Assembly: GCA_010093685.1 (NCBI GenBank)
Contig: MU006232.1
Location: 583,427 to 647,426 of the forward strand
Source: Ophiobolus disseminans
Taxonomy: Eukaryota; Ascomycota; Dothideomycetes; Pleosporales; Phaeosphaeriaceae
DNA: 64,000 nt
Reading direction: 5' to 3'
The notes under the pieces are model-generated. The model did not search any database, was not told the DNA's origin, and saw only the letters and a list, made by a program, of their open reading frames with translations. A program made the position numbers and the translations under genes. This document shows positions 54,340-64,000 of this stretch, piece after piece; within the stretch, counting starts at the first letter, position 1, and every line of letters starts with the position of its first letter.

Positions 54340-55476
54340 ATGGCCGACAGCAGCGCGCAGGAGGCCGAAAGCCACTACTTCACCCACGAGCCGGCGCCCA
54401 AGGACCTAAAAGCCAACACAACCCTCGCACGTGAGTTCATTGCGCGCCATGCCGCCGGCGGCCGCCGCGTCGTGCTCGTCACCTCGGGCGGCACGACGGT
54501 GCCCCTCGAGACGCAGACGGTGCGCTACATCGACAACTTCTCGGCGGGCACGCGCGGGGCCACGAGCGCCGAGAACTTCCTGGCCAATGGCTACGCGGTC
54601 ATGTTCCTGCACCGCCAGTTCTCGCTCCTGCCCTACTCGCGCCACTACTCGCACAACACGCGCTCCTTCCTCGACTTCATGGAGGAGCGCGACGGACAGG
54701 TGGTGGTGGGCGCGCAGCACCAAGACGAGATGCGGGGCGTGCTGCGCCAGTACGCGGCCGTCAAGCGCGAGAACACGCTGCTGATCCTGTCGTACGTGAC
54801 CATCACCGAGTACCTGTGGAACCTGCGCGAGGTCGCCAAGCTGATGCGCCCGCTGGGGCCCACGGCCATGTTCTACCTCGCCGCCGCCGTGTCCGACTTC
54901 TTCGTGCCCCAGGACCGCATGGTCGAGCACAAGATCCAGTCCAACGAGGAGTTCCTCGGCGCCGAGGCCGGGGCCACCACGAAGCCACCGGCCGCGCGCA
55001 CCGAGGGCAAGAGCCTCATCATCGACCTCGAGCCCGTGCCCAAGTTCCTCAAGCAGCTGGTCGACGGCTGGGCGCCCGAGGCCATGATCGTCAGCTTCAA
55101 GCTCGAGACGGACCCTGCGCTGCTCGTCAAGAAGGCGCAGTACTCGCTCAACAAATACGCGCACCACCTCGTCATCGGCAACCTGCTCACCACGCGCAAG
55201 TGGGAAGTTGTCTTCGTGTCTGAGATGGACGGCGAGAAGTGGATCCGGGTGCCGCCAAACCGCCGGACCAAGAGCTTCTCCGGCGTGCAGTCGCTGGTGG
55301 GCGCTGCCGACCCTCTCGCTAAACAGGACGGCTTCAAGGTAGACGAGTCCATGGCAGCCGACGGCACAGTCCCCCAGGGCGAGCCGGCGCAAGAGATTGA
55401 GTCGGTCATCATCCCAGAAATCGAAAAGATGCACACCAAGCTCATAGACAGGGCGCTCACAAGAGGCGGGGCTTGA
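54340..55476 (+). CDS. CAB2: phosphopantothenate-cysteine ligase (Cab2/PPCS type)
   Basis: Single exon of 378 residues starting MADSSAQEAESHYF. It joins cysteine to 4'-phosphopantothenate, the second step from pantothenate to coenzyme A, in the cytosol. Eukaryotic PPCS hallmarks: RRVVLVTSGGTTVPLE and NFSAGTRGATSAE for nucleotide and phosphate binding (~42-75), GYAVMFLHRQFSLLPYSRH, FYLAAAVSDFFVP (~188), and the IVSFKLETDP...ANNLL-like region, here HHLVIGNLLTTR (~265). Length is near the yeast and animal enzymes. The 5' two thirds are markedly GC-rich, with strong third-position C/G use, so a 394-codon open frame appears on the opposite strand. That frame has no domain. Convergent with the MFS gene (61 bases between stops). 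Confidence 0.95.
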   Translation: MADSSAQEAESHYFTHEPAPKDLKANTTLAREFIARHAAGGRRVVLVTSGGTTVPLETQTVRYIDNFSAGTRGATSAENFLANGYAVMFLHRQFSLLPYSRHYSHNTRSFLDFMEERDGQVVVGAQHQDEMRGVLRQYAAVKRENTLLILSYVTITEYLWNLREVAKLMRPLGPTAMFYLAAAVSDFFVPQDRMVEHKIQSNEEFLGAEAGATTKPPAARTEGKSLIIDLEPVPKFLKQLVDGWAPEAMIVSFKLETDPALLVKKAQYSLNKYAHHLVIGNLLTTRKWEVVFVSEMDGEKWIRVPPNRRTKSFSGVQSLVGAADPLAKQDGFKVDESMAADGTVPQGEPAQEIESVIIPEIEKMHTKLIDRALTRGGA

Positions 55477-55537
55477 TAGCATCCATACCAGCATGATATT
55501 ACAAGTCCACAGCATCTTCTTTCCACTGCACACTGTC

Positions 55538-57363
55538 TCATTCCAGGATGAGCTTCCACTGTGCAGACGCATGGCGTACCCGCGCGCCATACACAGCCAG
55601 TAGCACTGCGCCTATGCCCACAATCGCGACGAAGATGCCCGCCATCGTTCCAAAACAGTCCACATACCCGACCTCAGACACCCACGGCACGACGCCGTAC
55701 AAGAAGCCAAAAGCCACAATGTTCTTGAGACCATTGACCAGCAGCAACGTATCGCTGTTCACAGCCAACGTGCAGTCGCTCACATATGCCATTGTGATGG
55801 TGGGTACTGCCGTCAACGCAACTGCAACCAGCCCGTAGCCGAAGAACAGGCTCACCCACGACAAGGTATTTTGCACCCCGTAGCCAAACAGCACGCACCC
55901 AGCCGAAGTGAGCAGGAATGGTATGAGGAGCATGTACAGCCGACTCTCAGGCTCATACACACCGTGGTTCTTTCTCGTGCGCCATTTGCACCACATGTCT
56001 ACTAGATCGCCTACTCACCTATTAGTATGAAAGCATTTTCTTGCGTTTTGGAGAAGTTTTACCGCCCGCCCACGCCCCGAACAAATTCCCGAGTATCCCA
56101 GGAATGTTGATGAGGCCATTGATCTGCGGACTCCATCCGTACGGCGGGGCTTGCAGCACGAACGGGTTGAGGATGTTGACTGCGACGACGATGACGAGGG
56201 AGATGGAGTAACACAGGAAGGCGTAGATGACCGAGGGGTAGACAATGAGCGGGAACGGCCTGCTTCTAGTCAGTATGACGAACTGCATGTGAAAAACAAG
56301 AACATACCGAATGAACATCTTGAACAAATTCGTCCTCGGTGTCCCAGACCACAAGCTCAAATCCTGCACGAATGTCTTCTTGGGTACTTGCAGCGCGCTC
56401 TGATCAGTTGGACGACGGAGCAATTCTTTATCCGCCACGGCCAACTCCTCCTGCGATACATGCGCACCTCCTTCCTCACTCTCGCGCTGATACCGCGTCT
56501 CCGGCACAAACAACACCACCGCGACGAAATTCAGCCCAGTGAATATCACGGCAATCCACTTATGCCAGCGCCAGCTCAGATTCGACACCACGAATCCACA
56601 GATCAGGGGCCCAAGTGTATTCCCACCCGCAATCGCGTTCCTGTCGAAAAGTCAGCCGTACAAAGTCCAGCCCAAGGGAAGCATAAACTTACATATATAT
56701 CCCCATCTTCGCCCCCCGCTCATGCAGAAAATATAAATCATTCACCATCGCCGCACCCAGCGCTTCCGTCGCACTCCCCGCAAACGCAGCAACGATATTA
56801 CTCCACAACAAACTATCGAAAGTACTTGCTGCCGCGCCCCAGATATAACACACACACAACAATCCGCTGGCAAACACGAAAATCGGGCGCTTTCCGAAAT
56901 CTAGAAATGTTTAACGTTGTTAGTACTCGCCCATTAGAGTAGTAGGGGCGAACATACAATTCGCCAAAGGCACCCAGAAGAAATTAAACGCGCCCAGCAC
57001 CAAGATTGGCCAGAGGAGTAGGTGCGATGTGTCGGCCATGGACTTGTTGAATTCGAGTGAGAGGATGTAGAAGGCGGGCGCGAGGCCGCCGATGGCGTAG
57101 TTGGTGAGGAATGTAAATGCGCATATGGCGGCGAAGGCGCTGTGCTTTTTGGCTGGGGGCCAGCGGAGGGGGTCGTTTGGGTCGGTGGGGGAGGGCGTGG
57201 GGATGAGGATTGTAGTGGTGGGTGTAGGGGTGTGGGTTGCTGTTTGTGGTATTAGGATGGAGGGGAGGGACGGAGGGAGGGACGGGATGGGTGAGGCTTT
57301 ACGTTGTTGTAGTTGGACTGTTCCGTCGCTTGGGTCGAAGGCTCGTAGAGATTTGAACTTCAT
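55538..57363 (-). CDS. MFS transporter (DHA1-like drug:H+ antiporter type)
   Basis: Five exons, 57363-56958, 56900-56693, 56640-56308, 56259-56063 and 56010-55538, giving 538 residues. Introns are 57, 52, 48 and 52 bases. The frame runs upstream to 57387 but opens with TTG. ATG 57363 gives MKFKSLRAFDPSDG. A Pro/Thr-rich cytosolic head leads to DPNDPLRWPPAKKHSAF, the usual entry to TM1 in fungal DHA1 proteins. Junctions rebuild VPLANYFGKRPIFVFAS (the A-motif loop between TM2 and TM3), GIYMNAIAGGNTLGPLICGF (TM5, antiporter motif C-like), KMFIRPFPLIVYPSV and FGAWAGGDLVDMWCKWR. About 12 membrane segments with a central loop (PETRYQRESEEGG...). Plasma-membrane exporter or permease. Substrate not predictable. 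Confidence 0.9.
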
Positions 57364-59638
57364 CTTCGCGAAACGCTGGGGCTCCAAGGTTTTTTTCTTC
57401 GCGTCCTCGTGCTATTCTTTTCAATTCTCGCAATACCTCAAAATCAAAGTCCAATACTGAGTTCACTTGTCGTCACTCGTAGCAGAATCATAAAAACCAA
57501 TCCACTACGTCAAGTTCAATTCCTCACGAAAATTGGAAGTACATCACATTATATCGTTTCCTTTGTGCATCGACACCGCGTTTAGGTGTTTACCCCGATC
57601 ACCGCTGATTGGGTGCTGTGCTGTTTTGCCGTGGCGACATGCACCGATGGGGGACGCTATGTCGCTGTGCAGTCGGAAATGGCGGGGCCGAAAAGAACAA
57701 CTAGGTCGCAGAAGGAAGAAATAATGCATTGGATATACGAGATAAAGAAAGAAAGCGGATGAATTTTGAATATAGGTAGGGTGAGAAAATAAGTGGAAAA
57801 TATCGGGGGATGATGAGAGGCTTAGGCAGGCTGTTGTGGGCGTGAGAGAAGTCGAGGTTTGTGGTGCGGAATTTTGGACTAGGTTGTTGGTATTTAGTAC
57901 TTGGTAGTTAATTGTTGATAGTTGAAAATGCGGAGATTGCGAGAAATGCGAGGGTTCACTTCATCTTGCGATAGGTTGTCTGGGAGAAGCATGTTCGGTG
58001 GGATAGTTGAGCTGCATGTCGGGACTGCGGGTTCTGCTATGCGCACACGATTGAGACGACACGATTGGACTTGCTTGTTAACTATTAAAATCCCAGTAGT
58101 GTCCTCGAGTTGCGCATTGTACGAGTACCTGCTCGTGCGCCATTGCGAGCCCTGGAGACGACATGTGGATGAGCGAGCCGAGCGAGTCGTAGCATTGCGA
58201 CAAATATCTCCCACACGAGGCACGAAGCCGCTGCTACATATAGAATGTATCTCGACGTTGCAGATCGTTGTCAAGATCTTAGATAGGGGAGCGCTGGCGC
58301 GGGAAGGCGCATCTTGCCAAGCCACCAACCCTGGACTTCGCGGTGGCCGATCTCGCATTTCGCGAACCTTTTGCCGTCCCAAACCACGGAGTTTGTGCCT
58401 ATTCAGCACACCGTGAGCAACGCAACACCATCTTCAGTATTTCAGCTGCTAATGGTTTCTTCTCCAGCAGCGTGGCAAGAGGCGCTCAGCTCGTGATCGG
58501 TGGCTGAGGCGCCTGACGATGCGCAAAAGTACGAGTTGTGGTTCCGAGATGCAACGTCGGACGCTGAATCCCACGTCCTGTAGCTGCAGGGCCTGTGGGC
58601 CTGTGGGCCTGGACAGTGGTTATTACGTGGCGAATATTTACAAGCAAGGGTATAGTATACAGTCTCCTTGTATTTTCTTATTCATTTGTGTCTCTTTGTC
58701 GTCGTTGCTGCGACTGCTCATTTTTACACCACATCATCACGGTGTTCGCTCCATCGCTCGTTTTCCGTTACGCCATCTCTTTTCCAAGCAGCCCAGACAT
58801 GTTCTATCTCTGTTGTTATGTTTGATCGATTGGTGAATTTGTGGCTGGAAACGATGGGGTCGTTACATTCCAATCTGTTGTGCCACCGCTACGCCAATCC
58901 AATACCTCGCGTCCTGCTTCCACGCTGCACAAATGGACTTGCGCAACAACGGCTTTCCGCTAGCTGCATCTAGCGGATGCACTGCACTTGTTCCGAAGCT
59001 CGACGGCGCCCGGCAATTGTCCTGAATGTCCTGACGACATTTCGCGTCTGCTGCAAAGCATGCTGCATGACCAGACAGGGCGCATATCGTCAATGTTTGA
59101 GAGCGTTGCCCGACAGACGCCATCGCGTCAAGGCTGTTGACAAGTCGGCTCACCCTTGCTTGACTTCTTCTCGCCTACCTTCTCATGGGCTGCACATGAC
59201 GCCTTGCCGTTGCGTCGCGCAGAATTCATTGGCTGCAAGATGCACGACGCATCGCCGACCAAGCAGCCATCGACACACTGAGATCTCGCTGCGGCTGCAG
59301 CACATCTGCGAAGATCAATACAGCGGGCGCCGCTATGTAGAATCCGGGGATGCGGTCCAACGTAACGCCTTACTCTCTCATCCCTTGACCCCAGTAGGTC
59401 CAGATATCTACTCCTACCCCAGCCACCGCCTGAGGTTGGCTGCTGAATCTGGCCAGAGCGAAGGCACTTGATAAACAGTGTCTCACCCCTTGAGTCCGGT
59501 GCTGTGGCCTTGTGTATGTATATATCGTGCGGAGTGCCGAGATTGTTATCTCCCTATCGTGCGTGGTAGAATTTGGGGTCTCCCTTCTTTCTCTATCGAT
59601 TGTCTTTATCGTTCCATAACACCACATACTGTCACGCG
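57364..59638. other. gene-poor region, nothing confidently coding
   Basis: 2.3 kb between two divergent genes, carrying both promoters. Overlapping frames at 57894-58416 on both strands lack any domain. An 8-base unit GGGCCTGT is repeated about three times at 58589-58612. The last 200 bases before 59639 are T/C-rich, as in a 5' leader. Confidence 0.45.
58589..58612. repeat. GGGCCTGT imperfect triplication
   Basis: Two perfect copies and one near-copy of GGGCCTGT in tandem within non-coding DNA. Confidence 0.8.
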
Positions 59639-60871
59639 ATGGCTTCTACGACATTGACGTTTGCACCGCATCAGCCGTCGCCGCTCGCAAGGACTATCTC
59701 ACCGTTCAAGGATCCCCGAACACCACCAAGCACGCCCGGGAAGACGGCCAAGTTATGGGACGAGTATGAGAGGAGGGCCGTTGAAAACGTCATGAAAAGA
59801 GAAGGGGGTTTTAGTGCATCGCAACTGCAGCGCTCTTCAGCATCTGACATACCACGCACCTCAGCGACATTGATTGCTTCCGCAAGGTCAAGCTTTGATT
59901 TCAAGTTCAGGAGTAGGGCGACAAGTTCGTCACCTTCTCACACGGCTATCTGTAAGACCTGTAAGCAGCCGATAACATATGCCTCTGGTATATGCAAGTC
60001 ATGCAAAAAGACCGTTATTCTGTCTGCGACATCGGGAGAATCAACACCACCCCTCAGCCCTGCCGCCCGGAACTTCGCGTCTGCAGATCTCCAGGAATTA
60101 CATCGGAAACTATCTCGAGAGGAGACAACTACGCCGAAAGCTACTTCACCGAAGCGCAAGTCCTTCTGCCCAATGCCGACACAACTCCTCGATCCTCCGA
60201 TCCGCCTCTCCTCACTCCGACCACCGCCAATCCAGGAAGCGCATGTGGAAGCTACCCGCAGTCGCAAAGCCTCTCTGACTGACCCCAATGAGCCATTCCT
60301 CCGATTACAGATTTCACCTACAACTTACTATCCCCGGTCAGCTTCGATACCTTCGACGCCGACATATCCACCAACGACGCCGCCCTCGACATCTCACTCG
60401 CGTACGTCCACTCGTCCATCCAGTCTCGCCAATACCGTCTCGCCTCTTAGTCCTGCTGTGCACATACCCACGCACGCATATACGCGACACAATAGCGCCA
60501 CGCCATCAGATGGCAGCACTCTATACCCACACACATCAAGAACGGCAAGCGTAAACACAGTAAGCTATGGACATCCCGCTGCCAGCGCATGGGATGACTG
60601 GGATAGCGATGGTGAGAGCGAGAAAGCGGGCTTTTTGTGGAAGGGCATCAAGCCTGGTAAAGACAGGGGTAAGAAGAAGGAAAGGAGTGACAGCAAGGCC
60701 AGCGTGGAGAGTATGACTGCGAAGTTGAGCTTCGCCAGGGAAGAGGAGCGGAAGAAGAGTCGCGAGCAATGGAGGAGTGGCGAGAGCGAAAACAGTGGGA
60801 AGAAGGGGAAAGTGAGGAGATCGAGGGGGTTTGTGAGGGTGTTGAGCTGTGGTGGTTGTGGTGAGGACTGA
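59639..60871 (+). CDS. disordered protein with a CxxC-CxxC zinc-ribbon-like motif
   Basis: Single exon of 410 residues. The frame reaches 59573, but ATG 59639 (MASTTLTFAPHQPSP) follows a T/C-rich leader and is a better start than the upstream in-frame ATG. Residues ~35-60 form a helix (TAKLWDEYERRAVENVMKR). Near 100-125 is CKTCKQPITYASGICKSCKK, a compact CxxC-x10-CxxC that could bind zinc. The remainder is Pro/Ser/Thr-rich and disordered. Then come an acidic AWDDWDSDGESEKAGFLWKG block and a highly basic Lys/Arg tail with helix, ending RVLSCGGCGED. I recognise no named family. The motif order looks like conserved fungal proteins of unknown function. Confidence 0.7.
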   Translation: MASTTLTFAPHQPSPLARTISPFKDPRTPPSTPGKTAKLWDEYERRAVENVMKREGGFSASQLQRSSASDIPRTSATLIASARSSFDFKFRSRATSSSPSHTAICKTCKQPITYASGICKSCKKTVILSATSGESTPPLSPAARNFASADLQELHRKLSREETTTPKATSPKRKSFCPMPTQLLDPPIRLSSLRPPPIQEAHVEATRSRKASLTDPNEPFLRLQISPTTYYPRSASIPSTPTYPPTTPPSTSHSRTSTRPSSLANTVSPLSPAVHIPTHAYTRHNSATPSDGSTLYPHTSRTASVNTVSYGHPAASAWDDWDSDGESEKAGFLWKGIKPGKDRGKKKERSDSKASVESMTAKLSFAREEERKKSREQWRSGESENSGKKGKVRRSRGFVRVLSCGGCGED

Positions 60872-62414
60872 TAGGATCGATTGCAGCAGCGTTCAAGTGC
60901 AGCATTTATGATTGTGATTTTGGATACATGGCAAGTAGGGTCGAACGGACGATGGGCTTAGGAGCAGGGCAAAAAGGAACGACATCCTTATGGGCATGTT
61001 ATGGGTTATGACTTAGCATAGTATCATCACAGCATCAGGCAAAGCATACATGGAATCAAGACTTGACTTCAACACCGTAAATCTGGTCAGTTCTGTCAAA
61101 TGTTCCTTTAACAACAACCCAAGCTACACGGCAACACCTCTTCCCCTCCCATCCTCCCCAAAACGCAGCACCACAAACCAACCGCCCACATCAACCCACT
61201 CCCTATCGCCGCCTCCATACAGAACGCCTGCTCCACTCGCCAACACACAACCACACCGCCAGCATACCCCTCCACGCAACCCGCCTTACCGCCCCAAGCC
61301 CTACCCGCAGGTTCCCGCACGTCGCGCTACCACAAGCAGGCAAGCCCTCCCGCACATATGCGCGCATCGGTCGCGCCATGCATGTCGGCATCCGGGTTGG
61401 TGTTGCGGGCGCCTAGCAGCTCATAGGGCGGGCGGGCGCTGCTACGAAAAGGGTTGAGACATTTGTAAACGTCGAGTGGCGCGGCGCTTTCACGCTGCAT
61501 GCGCTGCACTCTCACGGCCCGTACGTCGCAGCGCATGACCCGTCTCGTCGAACGCGAGATAGAGTTGTGGAGCGCTAGATGCGCGTTTGTGGATGGGTGC
61601 GGCTCACGTGTGTGTTGGGGGGGCAGGCGCTGGGGTGGTGTACGCGAGGGTACGCCAAGGTTGTGCCGATGGGGATTTGCGAGGGGCGAGTTAGGAAGGC
61701 GCTGGGTGTAGGGTTCGTTCTGCGTATGATGGGGTCTTGCTTTCTGGTGTCAGGATTTGGCTTGCCGATGTAGGTTGTTGTTTAGTTGAAGCGTGCCGTG
61801 AGGAGATTTGGAAGGCGATGCTACACAACATGGATGGCGAGGACGTGTCGTTGGCTGGGCTGGTGTAGCGAGTGGCGGTGTGGAGGTGCAGGTGACGATG
61901 TCCTTGTCTGTTAATATGATGTGGAGGTTACATGTAAACATGGGGTAATTTGTCGACATGTCATCTGTCATGAGGGCAAGCCATGGCGGTATGATGTTTC
62001 GAATAAACCTTGGGAGAGGTGAGGTAATAACCGCGATACCGGTATACGGTCCGACCCATGTTCAAGGGCGCAAAAATGCCCTGCCTTCTTGGAAGTGATC
62101 GTTGAGGTCACATTTGCTCCTTTGAGTTCTTGAGAGTTCCAACCATGTTCATTCTTCTACTGGATCTTTTTACGCAATGCTTCCTTCACGACAATCGTCC
62201 GCATGATGTCGGTCTGGAGCATGAAGACTGCTGCTGCCTGCTTTTCCACATTTGTCTGCCTGACGGCTACTGGCATGTTCTCCTGCAACATCGATGTCGA
62301 AGCAGGAGGCGGTGAAGAAGACTTCACAGGTAGAAAGGAGTGAAGGTGAGCTGGATAGATGGTAAGACAGAGTCGGACCTACCACAGATCGAGTCAACAA
62401 AAAACACCTCAACC
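60872..62414. other. intergenic, nothing recognised
   Basis: 1.5 kb. A C-rich stretch (61130-61340) and a G/T-rich stretch (61560-61760) give spurious open frames on both strands. No gene, RNA or repeat is supported. Confidence 0.45.
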
Positions 62415-63129
62415 ATGTGCCATTGGGTTTTGAGAATGGTAGGCATCTATCGTCTTCGTGTATGCAGTCAGCAATGCTAATATTCGATAGTGGAAGTGTG
62501 GAGACAGCAACTTTACGAAACATTTGTCTTGTAGCGTCGATCGTGCAGCAAACGACCCGTACAATCTGCTAAACCCAGTTCATCCGTCTATCAAACCTTG
62601 TAAACAGGAGAGAACTATACCGGCACGCCAGCTCACGACCGGTACATGCCGCTCAGCAAAAGGACCGGAGTCTCCCACACCACCGAAAGCAGGCACCGGG
62701 AATGCAGTAAATGGCCCTATTCAGAAACGGAAACGCGAATCATGGCCGAGTACAGCAGCAGTTATCGCTCGTAGTCCAACTCCCCCTCGGCCGACCTCAC
62801 GCACTATTGATGATTGTAACCTCGTATTGAGATCGGCGACGCCCAAGGTCGAGCATGCTCGCAATGCAAGGACAGGAGAAGTCATCTCTGGATTGTCGCT
62901 AGCAGAGGTCGGAAAGGTTTCACGTTTCGGCGAGACGTTGGGTACATTTGGCAGGTGCAGTGTCTTCGAGGTTGTTTTGCAAACCAACGAGAAAACGGCG
63001 TGTCCGGCATATGCTAGGAGTCCGAGAAGAGCAAGTTTGCCAGCACGCATGTGCACCCTTCCACTCTACTTAGTCATGACACTGACATCATACCCCCAAT
63101 TTCAGATGCTTGAGGCTGCTTCGGCGTGA
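62415..63129 (+). CDS. two-exon small Cys-containing protein, unrecognised
   Basis: Exon 62415-62438 (MCHWVLRM), a 52-base intron with GTAGGC donor, TGCTAAT branch site about a dozen bases before the ATAG acceptor, then exon 62491-63129. 220 residues. The spliced start MCHWVLRMWKCGDSN...LSCSVDRA resembles a fungal class of small proteins that open MC..., with a Cys-Gly pair near residue 12 and further Cys, possibly a metal site (from memory, not proven). The middle has SPTPP motifs and a basic KRKRES nuclear-signal-like stretch. The C-terminus is uncertain. A GTGCAC...TTTCAG intron at about 63050-63104 would change the last residues and extend the protein into 63310. Function unknown. Confidence 0.45.
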
Positions 63130-64000
63130 GTTGAGCGGGCGGTGGCAGTGCTTGTGGGGTTGGCCACGTATTTTGCTAGCGTCGGGGGTATTGGCCAAAT
63201 TTCCTCTGGTCAACACGGTACTGGTGTGGCGTCTGCTTCAGGATTGGCGCCATGAAACCAAGTCGCGGAATGGTTTGGAAGTGGTGCGAGGTGTACTTTA
63301 CTGCTTTTAAGGCGTCTAGGCAATTTTCTTGCGATGAATCCAGGAGGCAGAGTCAATTTCCTGCTTTTCACGATGTGAATGTCACCAAGACGTGTTATCT
63401 CATAAGGCTCAATGCAGACCGGGTGCGCGGCAGGCGGCGGAGGCTGGTGGAGAAGGACGTGTTCGAGAATACGAGGAGTTAGAATAGAAGAAGAATTTCG
63501 CGGTCAGGCCTGCTAGCGCCCACCTGAGGTTCGGCGGCATTTGATACTCATGCGAATCGCCGTGCCATGACAGCCCGCCAGCGGTTTCGGTCACGTAAGA
63601 AGCAGGCCGCAACGTGTTGGGCGTTGGTGTTGCGGTTCGTCATGGGCGTGGTATCCCCTGAGTCTTAAACCGCTAGGCCTGTTCCTGTGGTTTTGTGGGG
63701 TCAGCCCCTGGCGTCTTCCCTTACGTGGCTAGCATGGTGGCTTCAGCTTACGTCTGATTCAATGCTTGACCGACTCAAGCTTCTAACTACATGTCGCCGT
63801 TCAGCCCGACGGCGGCACTCCTGCGCTGTCAGGACCGCCCTTGTTCCCTACCGCAACGGCTCTCCTGTGTACCGTCAATACACCAACGTCGTCATAGCGT
63901 GCCGTCCTGGTTGCATCTGAGCAGACATTTCCTCGTATTCATCAGCTAACTTGACACACCAAACATGCCGTCTGCCGAGCGGAGATGCCGCCGAGCAGCG
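63130..64000. other. right-edge region, nothing confidently coding
   Basis: About 870 bases with short open frames in several phases and no recognisable domain. A possible alternative last exon of the preceding gene could run to 63310. A gene beyond the right edge may have its promoter here. Confidence 0.4.

Noticed and set aside
54406..55590. 394-codon minus-strand frame over the PPC ligase gene
   Set aside because: It is explained by the extreme GC3 of the sense gene. The product is Leu/Val/Glu/Arg/His-biased with no recognisable domain.
57894..58416. Overlapping 164- and 171-codon frames on opposite strands
   Set aside because: Neither has a domain, and their mutual overlap suggests chance.

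Overview
This is a window of filamentous ascomycete (Pezizomycotina) nuclear DNA. Protein-coding genes lie on both strands and most are split by short introns of about 45-60 bases. These introns start GTAAGT, GTATGT or similar, and several have a CTAAC- or CTGAC-like branch site. The gene set fits this placement: two Zn2Cys6 regulators, a Ste6-type a-factor exporter, a fungal-type S41 peptidase, and TRAX. The size and style of the introns suggest Dothideomycetes, possibly Pleosporales, but that is inference. No rRNA, tRNA, CRISPR array or intact transposon was recognised.

Layout. 0-8.4 kb: a single-exon BRCT protein (-), WDR6/Rtt10 (-), and PBDC1/Ypl225w (+). The last two are head to head, with 183 bases between their start codons. 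9-18.1 kb: Ste6-like ABC transporter (+), GPI mannosyltransferase 1 PIG-M/Gpi14 (-), TRAX (+), and a PIN-domain Nmd4-like protein with an RG-rich tail (+). 18.8-24.7 kb: a Ser/Thr-rich small protein (-), an FAD amine-oxidase-like enzyme (-), and a Zn2Cys6 regulator (-). 25.7-31.7 kb: a cytochrome b5-acyl-CoA dehydrogenase fusion (-), a small cupin (+) divergent from it, and a secreted GH92 mannosidase (+). 31.7-38 kb: gene-poor, with one small Cys-motif protein (-) and one weak micro-gene. 38-44 kb: 6-phosphogluconolactonase (+) and two unrecognised coiled-coil or disordered proteins (+). 44-47.5 kb: gene-poor, with homopolymer and purine-rich tracts. 47.5-57.4 kb: a secreted S41 peptidase (-), a seven-exon Zn2Cys6 regulator (-), phosphopantothenate-cysteine ligase (+), and an MFS transporter (-). 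59.6-63.1 kb: a CxxC-CxxC protein (+) and a two-exon small Cys-containing protein (+).

Exon structures were worked out by hand from splice consensus, reading frame and family continuity. In every multi-exon model the summed coding length is a multiple of three. Several long open frames begin at TTG or GTG, so the true starts are internal ATGs or upstream small exons (WDR6, BRCT, Nmd4-like, 6PGL, S41, MFS, the small Cys-motif protein).

Most genes are housekeeping: tRNA modification and eEF1A folding, GPI anchor and CoA synthesis, the pentose phosphate pathway, and RNA turnover. The more accessory block is 18.8-31.7 kb, where an FAD oxidase, a Zn2Cys6 factor, a cyt b5-ACAD, a cupin and a GH92 enzyme sit together. 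I see no polyketide or peptide synthase, so I do not call it a secondary-metabolite cluster. No clearly new system emerged. The best leads are the divergent pairs with candidate promoter motifs, the ACAD fusion whose likely catalytic Glu sits in a different place from the MCAD position, the in-frame intron at the start of the Ste6 nucleotide-binding domain, and the unrecognised proteins.
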